Shown here: in pieces, positions 31,691 through 45,389 of the stretch
Numbering within the stretch: the stretch's first letter is position 1
How the letters are laid out: each line of letters starts with the position of its first letter
The notes under the pieces: model-generated
The model's input: the letters and a program-made list of their open reading frames with translations, nothing else
What the model was told of the DNA's origin: nothing
Database searches by the model: none
Source: Ashinkailepas kermadecensis
Taxonomy: Eukaryota; Arthropoda; Thecostraca; Neolepadidae
Assembly: GCA_034440615.1 (NCBI GenBank)
Contig: JAOTOM010004838.1
Coordinates: 310,001-374,000, forward strand
Direction: 5' to 3'
Length of the DNA: 64,000 bases
Position numbers and translations under genes: made by a program

Positions 31691-32887
31691 TTTTTTGCTT
31701 ACAGTCATGGTCAAATTCATATTTCTTGATGTTTAGTCAACTTAGTCAATGTTGGTATACATAGAATAGCTCCCTGATCACGAATATGCACTCTGTTTTT
31801 GATTGGGTCCACAACTTTTTGAGTTATGAACATTACATTAACAGGAGGGCACTGGAACAAACACTTATAACTCTGAGGCCCCCTAAATCCCATAACAATT
31901 CTGCATGATCACAAATGATACACCATTAGATAGATCTGCTTCTGTGCTATCTGTCAGACATCAGAAGCATGAAATTACTCTTTGAGACATGTTATGAAAA
32001 ATGTTTGAACCTTTTTCTGATATGCCAAGAAATATGCAAATTTAACAAATTGCAAAAATCATTTCTCAAGCACAATTGAACTCTCAATAACATGTATGAG
32101 AAATTGTATTTTAAAAATGAACGTTAATGGTCAAACATTAGTGATGAATACAATATTTATATTTTCAAACATTTTTGTTTAAAATTTTCTGAATTAATAT
32201 CACAGCATAAAGTGGTACACATCAATTGTCCATGAAACTGCTATCTCGGATTTGTGTTGCAATGAACATTTGTTGACCTAGGAAGGGTCACATGCATCGA
32301 TGTTTTTGGAAATACTGAAGAAAAACATTGCTTCATTTTTCATCAGCTGCACCTTTGCTTGCACATGTTAGATCAAAATCTTGTATATGGCTGGATGCAT
32401 TTGTTATAGGGGCATCTCCTAGTAATGCATTTTCTGTCAAAAGTGAAAACCTTAAAAAGGATTTTAAAAAAACGAACATATTTTTTATAGTCCACATCTT
32501 AGGAATGAAATCTCTTTTTTTACACATGATAAAGATGTAAATGTGTTCATAATTGACAATTTATGGTCATTAAATTTCATAGCATAACAAACATTCTGGA
32601 AATATTTAATCCAGCATGAAAAACTTTACTCAAAACTTGCAAAATCAACAAGGCATTTTGCAATTTTTTGGATTATTCTAGATCTCCATCTAAGAAAGCA
32701 AATTATTTTTCTTTAAATGGAAAATTTCCACGTTTTTTGTTCTTCTCAAAAACTCAAAGGCAAAAAAATTATAATCTGACCTTTCCCTAAGCTAGCCTGA
32801 ACTGTTTTTTAAGAGAAAAAAAAACATTTTATTGGGAAAATCCCCATTTTTTAAGTTGAGACTTTTATAACATACAACAAAAACAGG
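31691..32887. other. AT-rich intergenic, nothing recognised
   Basis: Long AT-rich stretch with homopolymer A and T runs. No gene or RNA motif seen. Confidence 0.6.
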
Positions 32888-33460
32888 TATTGTTGTGCTT
32901 TAAGGTGGTAACAAGACCAGTTTTACACACATTTGTCTCCATAAAGCAAATAAATGGGTTAGGTTTGGCTATGTTAGTTTAGGTTTTTTAACTTGGAAAA
33001 TTTTCCCCCAAAAATATTATTTTTCAATTGAAATTCTTTTTGTGCAAAAGCAGCAAGTTAGGTTAGGTTAGGTTGGATTAGGTTTTTGATTTGGGAAATT
33101 TTAAGGAAATAAATTGCTTGCCATTTCTCCAATTCTTTTTTTCTTCCAAAAGAGAGGTTAAGTTAGGTTAGGTTAGGTTGGTTTGTTTCATTTTTATTTT
33201 ATTTTTTAAGCATTTCTTTTCATGCTAACCCAATGCCTCCCTTTTGGTGTTATTTTACTCACAACCTGAAAAAAAAACATTTGCACAGAATATGAGTGGT
33301 TCATCTTAGTCACATTCATAAATACTACATTGGAAAGATAAATTCCAAGAATTCATAAAACACTTTAAAGCACAAATTTACCCAAAGAACCTAACCTAAT
33401 CTAGCCTAATCCCTCATGGAGGTAAAAATGTGTGTAAAACCTGTTTATTATTTCCTTAGA
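32888..33460. mobile_element. TTAGG-rich MITE family B, nearly full copy
   Basis: The left end tgtgctttaaggtggtaaca, acacatttgtctccataaag and gggttaggtttgg faces an inverted right end cctcatggaggtaaaaatgt gtgtaaaac. The inside has ggttaggttaggttgg runs at 33059-33080 and 33162-33182 and the core acatttgcacagaatatgag. Confidence 0.75.
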
Positions 33461-34870
33461 CTGCAGCAATACTGGTTAAGCTAGGTTATGTTATTCAAAA
33501 TTGTAGATGCAATTTAGAGTGACTATGTCAAGATAAATCTCAATCAGAGATTTAATACATGGCAGTCAGTTTTCTAAAGTTGTCAAGAAATGTTTGTCTG
33601 TGTGTGTATGTGTGCTTCGATGCATGTTGTGACAAAACGGCCATCTGCATTTTGCTCAAATTTTCACATGTGGTGTGCTAGTACGGGGGACAGACTATGG
33701 CAGTGATGCGCCTTACTGTGTGACCGCCAGGCGCATGCATCTGTTTTGAGTTGGGCACCTCCAAGCCGAGAGCACCGCATACTAGAGCTATCAAATTTGG
33801 TGGACTGATAGCCTGTCTTATGGGCTATCCAGCAATGTACAATTTATAGGAGTGGGCAAAGCATAGCATGTGCCATGTGCTCATATTCTAGCAACACCTC
33901 CACTCCTGTTTAACATGGTGCTGTGACTTATCCTGACAAAAAATGTGACCTTTATATTGGTGCCCGGGCCGGGCACCAATTTGAAGGCAGTTGCAGCCTG
34001 GCTCGGCTCACATCACAGGGAATGAGGGATGTGTCCACAGTGTTGGCTACCCATTGGCAGTTTCTGTGTGATCAAGGCAATGTGCTGCACATGAGTGACA
34101 CTAGTCGGTTTTACAGCGGCAATTTGCTCTCCCGTCTAGTCGCTTTTCATCCTTCCAAGTCATTCCTTGCTTCAACTAAACATTCCAGACATGAACTAAA
34201 AAGTACATTGCGAACATTTATTATTAACAAGAATTGGTTTCACTCGTTTTTTAGGTTTTTCATTAACAAAACTTGTTTCTTGGTGGTGAGAATAAAACGA
34301 CTTTAGACTGATTGTTTTAGTATAATTTTCCTTAAACCATTTTATATTCCAAAACCCATATGCCAATAGACGGCAAGTAACGGATCATTGGTGCACGAGC
34401 GTCCTACTCGTTGGGTGTGTTGTGAATATTTATTAGTTGTGCGGTGTGAGCATGTCGGGAGTATCAGGTATCGATTTATAAACTTAGTTGACATCAGATT
34501 AAGTATACTTTTGTTAACATTTTCTCTACCGTTGCTCAGTAAATTGGCTTATAACTGCATCCTTGCTAATTTAACAATAGGCCATTTGTCATCTGGCAGT
34601 ATTGTGGCTGCCAGATGGCGTGGACCTGGGTACAGGCTCCACAGAAATCAAAAGCTTATTGTTTTTGTAATGTTGTAGTTTAATTCTACTTCTTTAGAGC
34701 ATTGATAGTAAAAACTATTTCGTTATTAAAACTGTTATGAGATTAGTTTGCTGGTCACTTTTAATTTATGCGGATCATTAAGCCGATCTTCTCCCTCTAT
34801 CTTGTTCCTGAGACCACGTGACCTGGGGCAAATTTAAACCACTACTGATGTGATGGGAGAACAGGTTGCA
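33461..34870. other. Intergenic, nothing recognised
   Basis: Unique sequence with short palindrome cccgggccggg at 33963. No coding family recognised. Confidence 0.6.
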
Positions 34871-34874
34871 CTAA

Positions 34875-34966
34875 ATCAGCTTAGGTTTGGTTAGGCTTAG
34901 TTAGGTTAGTTTAGGTTAGGCTAGGTTAGGCTAGGCTAGGCTAGACTAGGTTAGGTTAGTGTAGAT
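34875..34966. repeat. TTAGG-like degenerate pentamer run
   Basis: ggtttggttaggcttagtta, ggttaggctaggttaggcta and similar: a run of GGTTA/GGCTA pentamers like those in the MITEs. Confidence 0.8.
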
Positions 34967-35210
34967 TTGCCAATTTTGGATGAATTCAGTTCAAACCCGA
35001 TGGAGAGCGTAATGGCTTGAATCAATTTTGAACACACCAACATGGTATTGAGTGGGGTTGGTGTGCATCTAGTGCTGTTACGTTTTCAGTAAATTTGTCT
35101 TGAAAGGTGTTTTGGGTATCTCAGGATTTTTTGTGGTCAGAAGATGTGACCACTTGTTTTCGGGCTTGTGCTTAATGTTCAAGTTGAATGATGACATCGG
35201 TATTATTCCA

Positions 35211-35907
35211 GATCTAGGTAAAATGCGATTTTGTGGAATTTTTTTTTGAATACAGGGTATTTTAATGTAAAAATCATGATGCGACCACTCATTTTCTCTG
35301 CAAATAATTATTTTTCAGTTGGCAAACAAATACACAACCATAATCTTCACTCTGCAAACATAGCACATCACGTATAATTATCCGTACCTGGTGTGTCAGA
35401 CGTGATAAAGAAGACATTCACCACTTCATGCACTCGATTTAATACTCTTTGTCATCGAAAACCTTATGTTTCTGCCTTAATTCGACATTATCTCAGAGAA
35501 TGAATACTCGCAACACGTCGCGCCAGCAACCGTCGATAAGGGCCGGAAATTTCTTGCGATGCTGTATTATTTTATTTTCAATATATTTGATGACGTCATG
35601 GCGGAAAAATTTGTTTTGGACGATTCTGGTTTTCCGGTTAGGTTAGGTTAGGTTAGATTATATTATGATATAATTTATTTTATATATTATGCTACATTAT
35701 CTTAGTCTAGGTTAGGTTAATTTAGTTTTTTTTTCTTCCCCCGACTTAATGCATATGACGTCATCAAATCATTATGACGTCATCAACCGTCGCTGACTTA
35801 AAAGTAATCATTTGTGGAGAAAATGAGTGGTTGCATCATGATTTTTACGTTAAAATACCCTGTATTCAAAAAAAAATTCCAAAAAATCACATTTTACCTG
35901 TTTCTGG
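35211..35907. mobile_element. Foldback MITE (about 0.7 kb) with TTAGG run in the loop
   Basis: 35222-35335 and 35800-35905 are long inverted copies: gaatacagggtattttaatg, taaaaatcatgatgcgacca and ctcattttctctgcaa on the left face gagaaaatgagtggttgcat, catgatttttacgttaaaat and accctgtattc on the right. The loop has ggttaggttaggttag at 35637-35652. Confidence 0.85.
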
Positions 35908-37045
35908 AAATTTACCATGACATCATAGATGCGTTGTTAAGATTGAGCAAATCCACAAGTGGTTCTTGTAGCTTAATTTTTCTGAATACCATGGAAGTGG
36001 TAATTTTCTCACGTGCAAACACTCCAAATAACACCACAACAGAACTGTACCGGAATGACATGCTGCCACCATTCTCTGCCAGAATATATTACATTTACAT
36101 TAAGCCCATCATTTTTTAAAATAGCATAATTTAATAAGAAAACCTAACCTAACCTGGTGAAATATAAACAAATCTACTTGAATCTAAACTAATACTAATA
36201 TTATTATCCTGACATCATCTGTAAGTCATGTGCCAATCGGTGCCACCTTCCGTTTCAGTCGGCGTTTTTGTGGACAAATATTGGTGTGCAATCTGTTTGA
36301 TAAAGAGGCAGAGGCAGAAATGAAGCATCTTTGATGTGAAGAAGTATTTAATCAACTGCATGGAGTGCTGAATGTTCCTTTAATCACATTGGAGAAGCGC
36401 CAGGCTAGGCATTTATAAATTATGGCACAAAAAACGGTAAATATATCGACCTAGGTAAAATGCCGACCTTATTCCGATAACGAATGAATGTTCGAAAACC
36501 GACGCGTCCGCAGCCAAGGCCGGAAGCCCCACGAAGTGTGTTTGGTAGCGGGCTTGAAGGTTTCCCTTCACCATTGGTTTACATGCAATTTTATCGTTTT
36601 TCTCTACGCTCTCTTGCATGTTTTATGGCAATATAGATCACTTTAACGTATACCGATTGAAAGACCTATTCTTCAGCTTCAGCAAAATGTTTCCTAAATG
36701 ACCCAGTAACAATCTTCCTGCCTAACAATGTGCCGTTTCCGACAGGTTGACCATCAAGTGCCTCCAAAGTAAAGGGATTTGTCCCGATATTGGTAGGCTC
36801 CCTCTACCGTCCGTTTTAGCTGGTCAGGTTGTCACCCCCGTCCAAGAGCGAAATAAAGGACAGACAGGGGGGGGGGAGCTAAGTACGCCATAGCTTCTTC
36901 CCCTCAGTGGCAGACGAGTTCCAGAAAAGTAACCACAGAAGACCGCCTGAAATGATCTGATCGCCCCTAGACCGCAATAGGAGGCCCTCTGTCGTCATAA
37001 GAGGTCCCATAGCCGCCACAGAAACCCAATAGCTGTCACAAGAGG
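35908..37045. other. Intergenic, nothing recognised
   Basis: Unique sequence; a G9-10 run at about 36867-36876. Includes aacctaacctaacctgg at 36141-36157, another pentamer run. Confidence 0.6.
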
Positions 37046-37050
37046 TAGGG

Positions 37051-37278
37051 ACGGATCCAGGAATTGTCAGCTAGGGGAGGAGACACGTGTTTGGAGTGGT
37101 GCCACCGCGAAAGTAGCTCGAGGGGTGCCTTTCCTGCCGAGAGGCGCCTGTGGCTGAAAAATTCGAGGGTGTTGGGGTGCACTCGAGCCTTCGCGGAGGG
37201 ACGCATTTTCCTGGTCGAAGGGACGCCACCTTTCATGGGGGGGGGGGCATATGCCCCAACTTCCCTCCCTGGATCCGC
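37051..37278. mobile_element. Short TIR element (10-bp TIR cggatccagg)
   Basis: cggatccagg at 37052-37061 and its reverse complement cctggatccg at 37268-37277 bound a 226-bp GC-rich unit with a G run. No coding capacity. Typical of small non-autonomous elements; family not identified. Confidence 0.5.
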
Positions 37279-37326
37279 CACCGACAGGAGGCTCCATTTA
37301 GCCCACGTAATATATATTTGTGTATT

Positions 37327-37331
<5 letters not shown>

Positions 37332-37402
<71 letters not shown>
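37332..37402. repeat. (TA)n microsatellite
   Basis: About 35 uninterrupted TA units followed by a short TC run (tttctctctctgg). Confidence 0.98.
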
Positions 37403-37405
<3 letters not shown>

Positions 37406-38789
37406 CTCTCTCTGGTGCATTAATGGTTCAAAAGCAATCTGCACCAGTGGGCCGCAAGACATTATTGCAAATGATTATGTCCTTTATTTATTTGCATGCT
37501 TACGGTTAAGCCTACACATGAATGGATGCACTCGTTTGGTTTGTGGGTGCATATGCAGTCTGTATAAATTGGTGAAAAATTGTGAAAATAATTGGTGTGG
37601 CAGGGGGTGTTTGTCCATACCCGCTGATGACATCTCTTCGCTATGTCTGTGTGCGGGAAGCTGGCTGCACCTGTCATTGAGGATACAAGTCACAAATTGG
37701 AAAATTGCATAAAAACCGTTACCTTCGACCCAACTGCAGATGTAGCGTCTTGCTTGCGTGGCTCATAAAACTCCCCGAATACGAATATATCGAGTGCGAA
37801 TATGTTCTTAGTACGATTTTCACGTGTATTTGCGCATACGTATTTCAAGTACGAAGGTATCGCGAACTTATAACATAACCAAGTAACAACGGCAGCAGCA
37901 CGATTACCTGCGTGGATCGCCAACTGTGGTTGGCGATTAAAAAACAAACAAACATGAACTCACAATATAAGAATCTTTCACCTGTAGCTTCGCCTACTTC
38001 CATTCATCACTCGCATCGCAGCCGTAATGTACGAGTGGTCGGCGCACACGTGGTGACCGTCTCTGTCACAGCGCGGCTTGAACTTGATCCCATGTACTGA
38101 ACTGGAGCGGCAAGGGAACACACGCCAGCGGGTAAGGCTACCACTGATGGTGGCCTCAGCTGAGATACCCCTCGCGCTGAGATACGCCTGACCCGCTGTC
38201 TGTACGATGGTCGCTGGCAGCCGGCGGCTGTGGAAGGCTGACGTCTTCCTATTTATATGTTCATCTATTTATTTCACGATACATGCCCTCCACGTGCAGT
38301 GGCTATTATGGACAGTCCTCTGCAATTTGTTTTGAAAATAACATTTTAAAATTATATTTAGGCAATCCAACATCCGTAGGTTTTAAGTAATCAAATATTA
38401 GTGCGTTTAAGTGATTCAACATCGGTAGGTTTTAGGCCGTCCAACATCAGTAGGCTAGGTTAGGTTGCATACATTTTTATTGATAATTGTATGCTATTTT
38501 TCATTATACACCACCACACCCAAAACCCTATCCCCACACTTTCCATATGTTGTTGAGGTGGAATAGCAGGTATATGTAGTCAATTTTTATCTTGCTTTTT
38601 AAAGTTATTTCAATGTTTTTGATATTCTTTTCTTGGACTGATTTCTTAGATAGAAGTACTTGAACTTAAAGTGCTTATATCTTTGGAATTTTTCATTTTC
38701 CAAAGGAATGAGTGTCAAATCAGAAAACACCAGAAAAACAACATTGTGATCAAAAATGGCCCAGGGACTTCTTATGCATGTTTGCCATT
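37403..38789. other. Intergenic, no gene seen
   Basis: Unique sequence with three imperfect copies of an approximately 30-bp motif (tccaacatc(c/g)gtaggtttta) at 38368-38455, followed by ctaggttaggttg. Confidence 0.6.
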
Positions 38790-39715
38790 TTAATGATGAT
38801 TATTGGGGTTTTAGGGTGCGTCAACCCCATTGGGTTATATTGACCCATAGCAAGGTTGCCTAAGCACGCGTCAGACTGTCACAAACGAATATAAAACATC
38901 GGTAGCTATTAAAGCGCTTGATATAAGGTCTGGGGAAACAAATAATCAGTTAGGCATGTGCATATATTACGTCAAATCACATCTCCGCAAGGAAGCGCAA
39001 AACTGCTCCATTGTGTATAAATCGGGAATAATCTCCCAATAAGTCCTTCAACCTCAGAGCATTCGCATCATATCCGAAGTGGCGCCTACGTTCTTCTGTG
39101 TATGCTTGGCACGCCACCAGCACATGGTGCACAGTCAGCGCGGCATTACACCTAACACATTTCGGCCTGTCGTTCCCGCACAATAAATACCTATGTGTTG
39201 CTAGAGTGTGACCAATTCTGAGACGATAGATGGCTACCTCGTCCCTTCTAGTTTGGTTGAAGGACAAGGGCCACGGAGCTAAGTATGGTTTGATTTGCTT
39301 TAATTTGTTGAACTCTACTTGGTCCCATTTGCTCTGCCACTGTCTGAGAATAAATGACGAGATAATTGGGTAGTAGTCACTGGCAGGAAGTGGGAGAACG
39401 CGACTCCTTGGCGCTTGTGCTGCACGCCTTGCAGCCCTGTCAGCCAGCTCGTTACCACGGATTACGACATGTGCTGGAATCCAGCAAAGTATGACATGTT
39501 GTCCCATGCGATGCAGCGAAGTAAGGTGCGATAAAATGTCTCGTACGATGACATGTTGCTGGTTAAAAGCGTGCAACGCCACAAGACTGCTCAGAAAATC
39601 AGTTAAAATAACATGTAAAATATCGTCGTTAACCTCCATGTAAGCAAATTTTGCTGATGACCATCAACTCCGCAGTGAAGACAGTGGCGTGGGGCGGCAT
39701 TTTACACAAATCCCA
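38790..39715 (-). mobile_element. 3' end of a Jockey/I-type non-LTR retrotransposon (RNase H, 3' UTR)
   Basis: The - strand ORF 39639-38977 encodes an RNase H domain and the C-terminal Cys/His segment of ORF2: HVILTDFLSSLVAL, CWIPAHVVIRGNELADRAAR, RLRIGHTLATHRYLLC, CVRCNAALTVHHVLVACQAY. A further RNase H strand with the catalytic Glu (VFTAEL) lies upstream in another frame at about 39670-39690, so at least one frameshift is present. After the stop the 3' end reads gacgcaccctaaaaccccaa then taatcatcatt, a typical tail of this group. 5'-truncated. Confidence 0.88.
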
Positions 39716-42136
39716 TAATTGTTGATGGGAAGAATCAACCTAAATATAGGCATCACTCACTTGCTATCTCATGATAACCTCTCCTTTATACTAAGTTTGA
39801 GACATATACTTAAATTACATAGGTCAGGACATCGAGCAATCATGCTCCAATCACCTAAACAAAACCTATATCATGCCATTCCAAAAGATTTGATACTTTT
39901 CATCAATAAAGCTGAACATGTGTTCCTATGAGAAGAACTATGCTATTTTTTCAACAAAAAGGATTATGCTTGTATTCCAGACTATTAACATATTTTATAT
40001 CCAGCCCACTATATAGGAGAAAAAAACTTGTTCAAATGTAAATGTATCTAATGGATACATTTGTTACCTGATATCATTCTTTGTCCATTCTGTAAAAAAA
40101 AACATTGTCAACATGCAAACAAAGCAGGAAAAACACAACAAAGTAATCTTGTAAATGATGTAAACATCAATAATACAAAACATTTCAGGATTACCCAGGG
40201 TTTTGGCTGGTGGGAATATTATGGTGGGAATAGCTGATGGTAGGAGACATTTGCTTCTCTGCAGAGGCAGGGTTGAGGAGTTCTTTCTTCAGGCTTCTTC
40301 TCTTATCAACTTCTTTGAAATGCTTAGAGCATACTCTTGATTCCCCAACATTTGAGAACTTAGACATGTTTTATGGTATGGTAAGGGATTTTGCTAAGGC
40401 AGAATCCTGATAAGAATAGTGTAACCAGATTTCTTCTTTATTAAAGTTGCCTGCCCAGTGCCACCTCTATGCTCTGGTACTGCACAGTAAGGCATGACAC
40501 CTGAAACAGAGATGTGTTACATTCAAACATTATATCTAGATGCTGAATTCATACTACAGGAAATCAGATTGCAACTCATGAAAAGTTTCAGGAAGACATT
40601 CATAGCATGATGATTGTATTGTACATAAATGTTCAATTATGCATGCATTGTCAATAATCCATGCAACATTAATCAAGGAATAATGTACCATGCCCTGGGT
40701 CTAGCTGGCCTGGAAAAAGCTATATTTTCAACGACTGTTGTATGTCAATGTAGGTTGATAGGTACATGTTTGGAAAAATAGGCTGCTCCTGGAATTTTGG
40801 AATCCAGAACACTATCCTCTCCAGAAAATTGTTTCTTGTTTTCTCATCTGGAGGTTGAATCTCCTAAGTTACCTCCTAAGTTTGACAATGAGCTGCTGTG
40901 ATCAAGCAAGTGCTCAAAATTCACCGAATGGGGGTGTAAATTGAGTTACGATGCATAAGGTTTGAACAAAAATATTCTCCATACTGGATGACTATAAAAT
41001 ATTCCTCTCACCATGCACGATTACAATGCACAAATCCAACCTTGCCTATGCATGATAAAAATATGTGTCGGAACAAATGTCCACTGGAAAGAACAGGACA
41101 AGATTAATAACTCAGTCCGCGGAAGATAAGTATATTTGGTTGTAGAGGAAGCAAAATAAAAGTAACCACTGCGTATGATTTGAGAAAAGTCTTCTGCAAC
41201 CATATTGATACCATAATTTAAAAAACCTTTGGATGACGTCATGTGGCCTTGAAGGAAAACTTCGATCTACCTTCTAGTAAAGGTATCTTGGCCGGAAGTT
41301 CCTTGCGGGGCCCTCCAATATCGTTTGGAAATCGGTGACGTCACGTGGGCTGGACAATTGCTCGTTCCCGTAGGCGCTCCAGCCAAACTTCCGTGTTTTC
41401 CACACGACATTTCCGATCTTAAATACCATCAAAATTAGACCAAATTCAATTAATTTGAAAGCTTGAAGAATCTTGTCTACAAATATGAGCCTTATTTTCT
41501 CCTAACACTAGGACTTATTGATTGGACCCACGCTGACTGAATTCATGTCGAGTGCCGCAGGAATCGCGCGATGGCACGGGTAGTAGCAGTATGATGAGAC
41601 AGGCCAACTGAAGATCACGGCTGGAAAGGATGGGTAGGAGCACGTAAGAGATAACTGTTGCAACAGAATTACTCCACACTCGGTGCAGGGGCGTAAACAA
41701 GGGTGGGGACACGGGGGGCATGTGTCTCCCTTAAGGAAGTTGGTACCCGTCCGGCCAGGAAAAGGCGCCAACATTATATTTAGGCTACCGGCGGAGGTAC
41801 CGATACTGGTTGGAATGTCACGCCCTTATCACCAATGTGCAGATACGGAACCTGCAGCTGGTTTTCAGGATTGCTTTCCATTTTTCATTCATATGTGTCT
41901 AGACCAGGGGTGTTCTTTGATATATTTGTGAGGGCCAAATGCCCCCTCAGTGTTGGCTGTGTCACCAAATAATGTATAATTTTAACATGGGGTACCATGG
42001 AGCATGCGTCCCATCGATGTGGGGCTTCCCATTAACTGTATGTATTTTGCACACCAGTAGTCTATTGCATAATAATCATCAATATATATATATTAGATAA
42101 TACTTAGTAACACTTAGTATAACATTTTTGATGTGT
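39716..42136. other. Intergenic, no gene seen
   Basis: AT-rich unique sequence. Short transposon-end-like motifs occur at 41687 (caggggcgtaaacaaggg) and 41906 (caggggtgttctttg) without a partner I can identify. Confidence 0.55.
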
Positions 42137-42664
42137 GTCAAGACAGCCCACGGTCAGCCCACGCTCAGCCCACGCTCAGCCCATAATAGCGGTCCCTTCA
42201 AAAACGCCCAAAACATAACATATGATGCATCTTGACGAGCTGAACAGAATGGTAGTCTCCAAAGCTTGGTGCATGCAGTAGTTTAGCTTCCAAAGCTAAT
42301 TACACAATTTGTCCGTCAAGACAGCCCACGGTCAGCCCACGCTCAGCCCATAATAGCGACCAATTCAAAATCGCTCAAAATATAACATATGATGCATTTT
42401 GACGGGCTGATCACGATGGTAGTCTCCAAAGCTTGGTGCATGCAGTAGTTTAGCTTCCAAAGCGAATTATAAGCTAATTACACAATTACCACCACAACAT
42501 CGTAAGATTGTACCAAATAAGGCAAGCAGTATGTCGAAATGAATCGCCTTAAGCAGTAAAATACAAAGCTGCACATTGTTAACCAATTTACATCCTAATT
42601 TTTTAGATGCATACACATTCGCCGGGTTTTGACGTAATGTTTAACGCATCACGTAATAACATAG

Positions 42665-45260
42665 GATTTAGCATGAAGAGCCATGGGTGTGATTAGGCCG
42701 GCTCCTACGATTTGTCTGATTTTTGGCATACGAGCATCTACACCTTTGATATGTGCATTTTCGAGCAACTTTGCCGGGTGCATTCATATTCCCACCCAAT
42801 ACATGGGGGTGGGAACATTCACCAAAATGCAGATCAGATCGAATGCGGTCATGTCTCATGTCAAATGACTCCTCGTGTCAAGCTGAACTCAAAACTACCC
42901 TTCCTGAAATCATATGTTGCTCACTTTTTTAGATGCATACTTATGGAATCGGTTTTTGACGTAATGCATTCATTCCCATTGGCTTTAGCATGGGGAGCAA
43001 TGGGTGCGATTAGACCGGCCCCTACGATTTGTCTGATTTTTGGCATGCTATCAGCTACACCTCCGACACTTGCATTTCCGTGCAAATTTGCCGGGTGCAT
43101 TCATATTCCCACCCAATACATGGGGGTGGGAACATTCACCAAAATGTAGATCTCATCGAATGCCGTCATGTCTCACCTCAAATGACTGCCCGTGTCAACC
43201 TGAACTCAAAACTGCCTTTCCTGAAATCATATGTTATCAACCTTTTGAGCTGCATACTTATGGGTTCGGTTTATGACGTAATGCATTAATTCCCATTGGC
43301 TTTAGCATGGGGAGCAATGGGTGCGATTTGACCGGCCCCTACGATTTGTCTGATTTTTGGCATGCGATCAGCTAGACCTCGGATACGTGCATTTCCGTGA
43401 AAATTTGGCCGGTGCATTTATATTCCCACCCAATACATGGGGGTGGGAACATCCACCAAAATGCAGATCTCATCGAATGCGGTCATGTCTCATCTCAAAT
43501 GACTCCCCATGTCAAGTTGAACTCAAAACTACCTTTCCTGAAATAATATGTTATCAACGTTTTGACCTGCATACTTATGGATTCGGTTTTTGACGTAATG
43601 CATTAATTCCCATTCACTTTAGCATGGGGAGCAATGGATGCGATTAGACCGGCCCCTACGATTTGTCTGATTTTTGGCATGCTATCAGCTACACCTCCAA
43701 CACTTGCATTTCCGTGCAAATTTGCCGGGTGCATTCATATTCCCACCCAATACATGGGGGTGGGAACATTCGCCAAAATGCAGATCTCATCGAATGCGGT
43801 CATGTCTCACCTCAAATGACTGCCCGTGTCAACCTGAACTCAAAACTGCATTTCCTGAAATCATATGTTATCAACTTTTTGAGCTGCATACTTATGGGTT
43901 CGGTTTATGACGTAATGCATTAATTCCCATTGGCTTTAGCATGGGGAGCAATGGGTGCGATTTGACCGGCCCCTACGATTTGTCTGATTTTTGGCATGCG
44001 ATCAGCTACACCTCCGATACGTGCAATTCCGTAAAAATTTGCCGGGTGCATTCATATTCCCACCCAATACATGGGGGTGGGAACATTCACCAAAATGCAG
44101 ATATCATCGAATGCGGTCATGTCTCATCTCAAATGACTCCCCATGTCAAGCTGAACTCAAAACTACCTTTCCTGAAATCATGTTGTCAACTTTTTGACCT
44201 GCATACTTATGGATTCGGTTTTTGACGTAATGCATTAATTCCCATTGGCTTTAGCATGGGGAACAATGGGTGCGATTAGACCGACCACTACGATTTGTCT
44301 GATTTTTGGCATGCGATCAGCTACACCTCTGATACGTGGATTTCCGTGAAAATTTGCCGGGTGCATTCGTATTCCCACCCAATACATTGGGGTGGGAACA
44401 TTTAACAAAATGCAGATCTCATCGAATGCGGTCATATCTCATCTCAAATGACTCCTCGTGTCAAGCTGAACTCAAAACTACCCTTCCTGAAATCATATGT
44501 TGCCCACTTTTTTAGATGCATACTTATGGTGTCAGTTTTTGACGTAATGCATTAATTCCCATTGGCTTTAGCATGGGGAGCAATGGGTGCGATTAGACCG
44601 GCCCCCTACGATTTGTCTGATTTTTGGCATGCTATCAGCTACACCTCCGACACTTGCATTTCCGTGCGAATTTGCCGGGTGCATTCATATTCCCACCCAA
44701 TACACGGGGGTGGGAACATTCACCAAAATGTAGATCTCATCGAATGCGGTCATGTCTCACCTCAAATGACTCCCCGTGTCAACCTGAACTCAAAACTGCC
44801 TTTCCTGAAATCATATGTTATCAACTTTTTGAGCTGCATACTTTTGGGTTCGGTTTATGACGTAATGCATTCATTCCCATTGGCTTTAGCATGGGGAGCA
44901 ATGGGTGCGATTTGACCGGCCCCTACGATTTGTCTGATTTTTGGCATGCGATCAGCTACACCTCCGATACGTGCATTTCCGTGCAAATTTGCCGGGTGCA
45001 TTCATATTATCACCCAATGCATGGGGGTGGGAACATTCACCAACATGCAGATCTGATCGAATGCGGTCATGGCTCATCCCAAATGACTCGTCCTGTCACA
45101 GTGACCCCAAAACTATTATTTCTGAACTTATACGATGCCAACTTTTTGAGCTGCATACATATGATTCGGTTGTTGACGTAATGCCTTATTTCCAATAGGC
45201 TTTAGCATGGGGAGCAATGGGTGTGACTTGGCGAGCCCTACGATTTTTCCGATTTTCTGG
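42665..45260 (+). repeat. 317-bp subterminal tandem repeats, 9 copies (left arm)
   Basis: The landmark tacgatttgtctgattt recurs at 42706, 43023, 43340, 43657, 43974, 44289, 44607, 44924 and, diverged, 45239. Each unit has a perfect 9-bp hairpin ttcccaccc / gggtgggaa around about nine bases (for example 43106-43132) and a tgacgtaatgcatt block. Short ORFs within the units recur in every copy but have no family match. Confidence 0.97.
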
Positions 45261-45389
45261 TAGCGGAGCAGAGCGTTTAAGGCGAAAGATACTTACGCAC
45301 AACACAGCGTGTATGATGCATAGGTACATGCTTCGCTACAACGCACATGGAGAGCAAATATGAACACTCATCTAGAATACATAACGTAC

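Noticed and set aside
37320..37712. ORF with a long Ile-Tyr run
   Set aside because: Translation of the (TA)n microsatellite.
41687..41930. caggggcgta and caggggtg motifs as hAT or other transposon ends
   Set aside because: Too short, with no inverted partner or coding sequence found.
42683..45198. Recurrent 60-145 codon ORFs in the left arm (and right-arm mirrors)
   Set aside because: They recur with every 317-bp unit, cross unit borders in more than one frame and contain the hairpin; best explained as repeat shadows.
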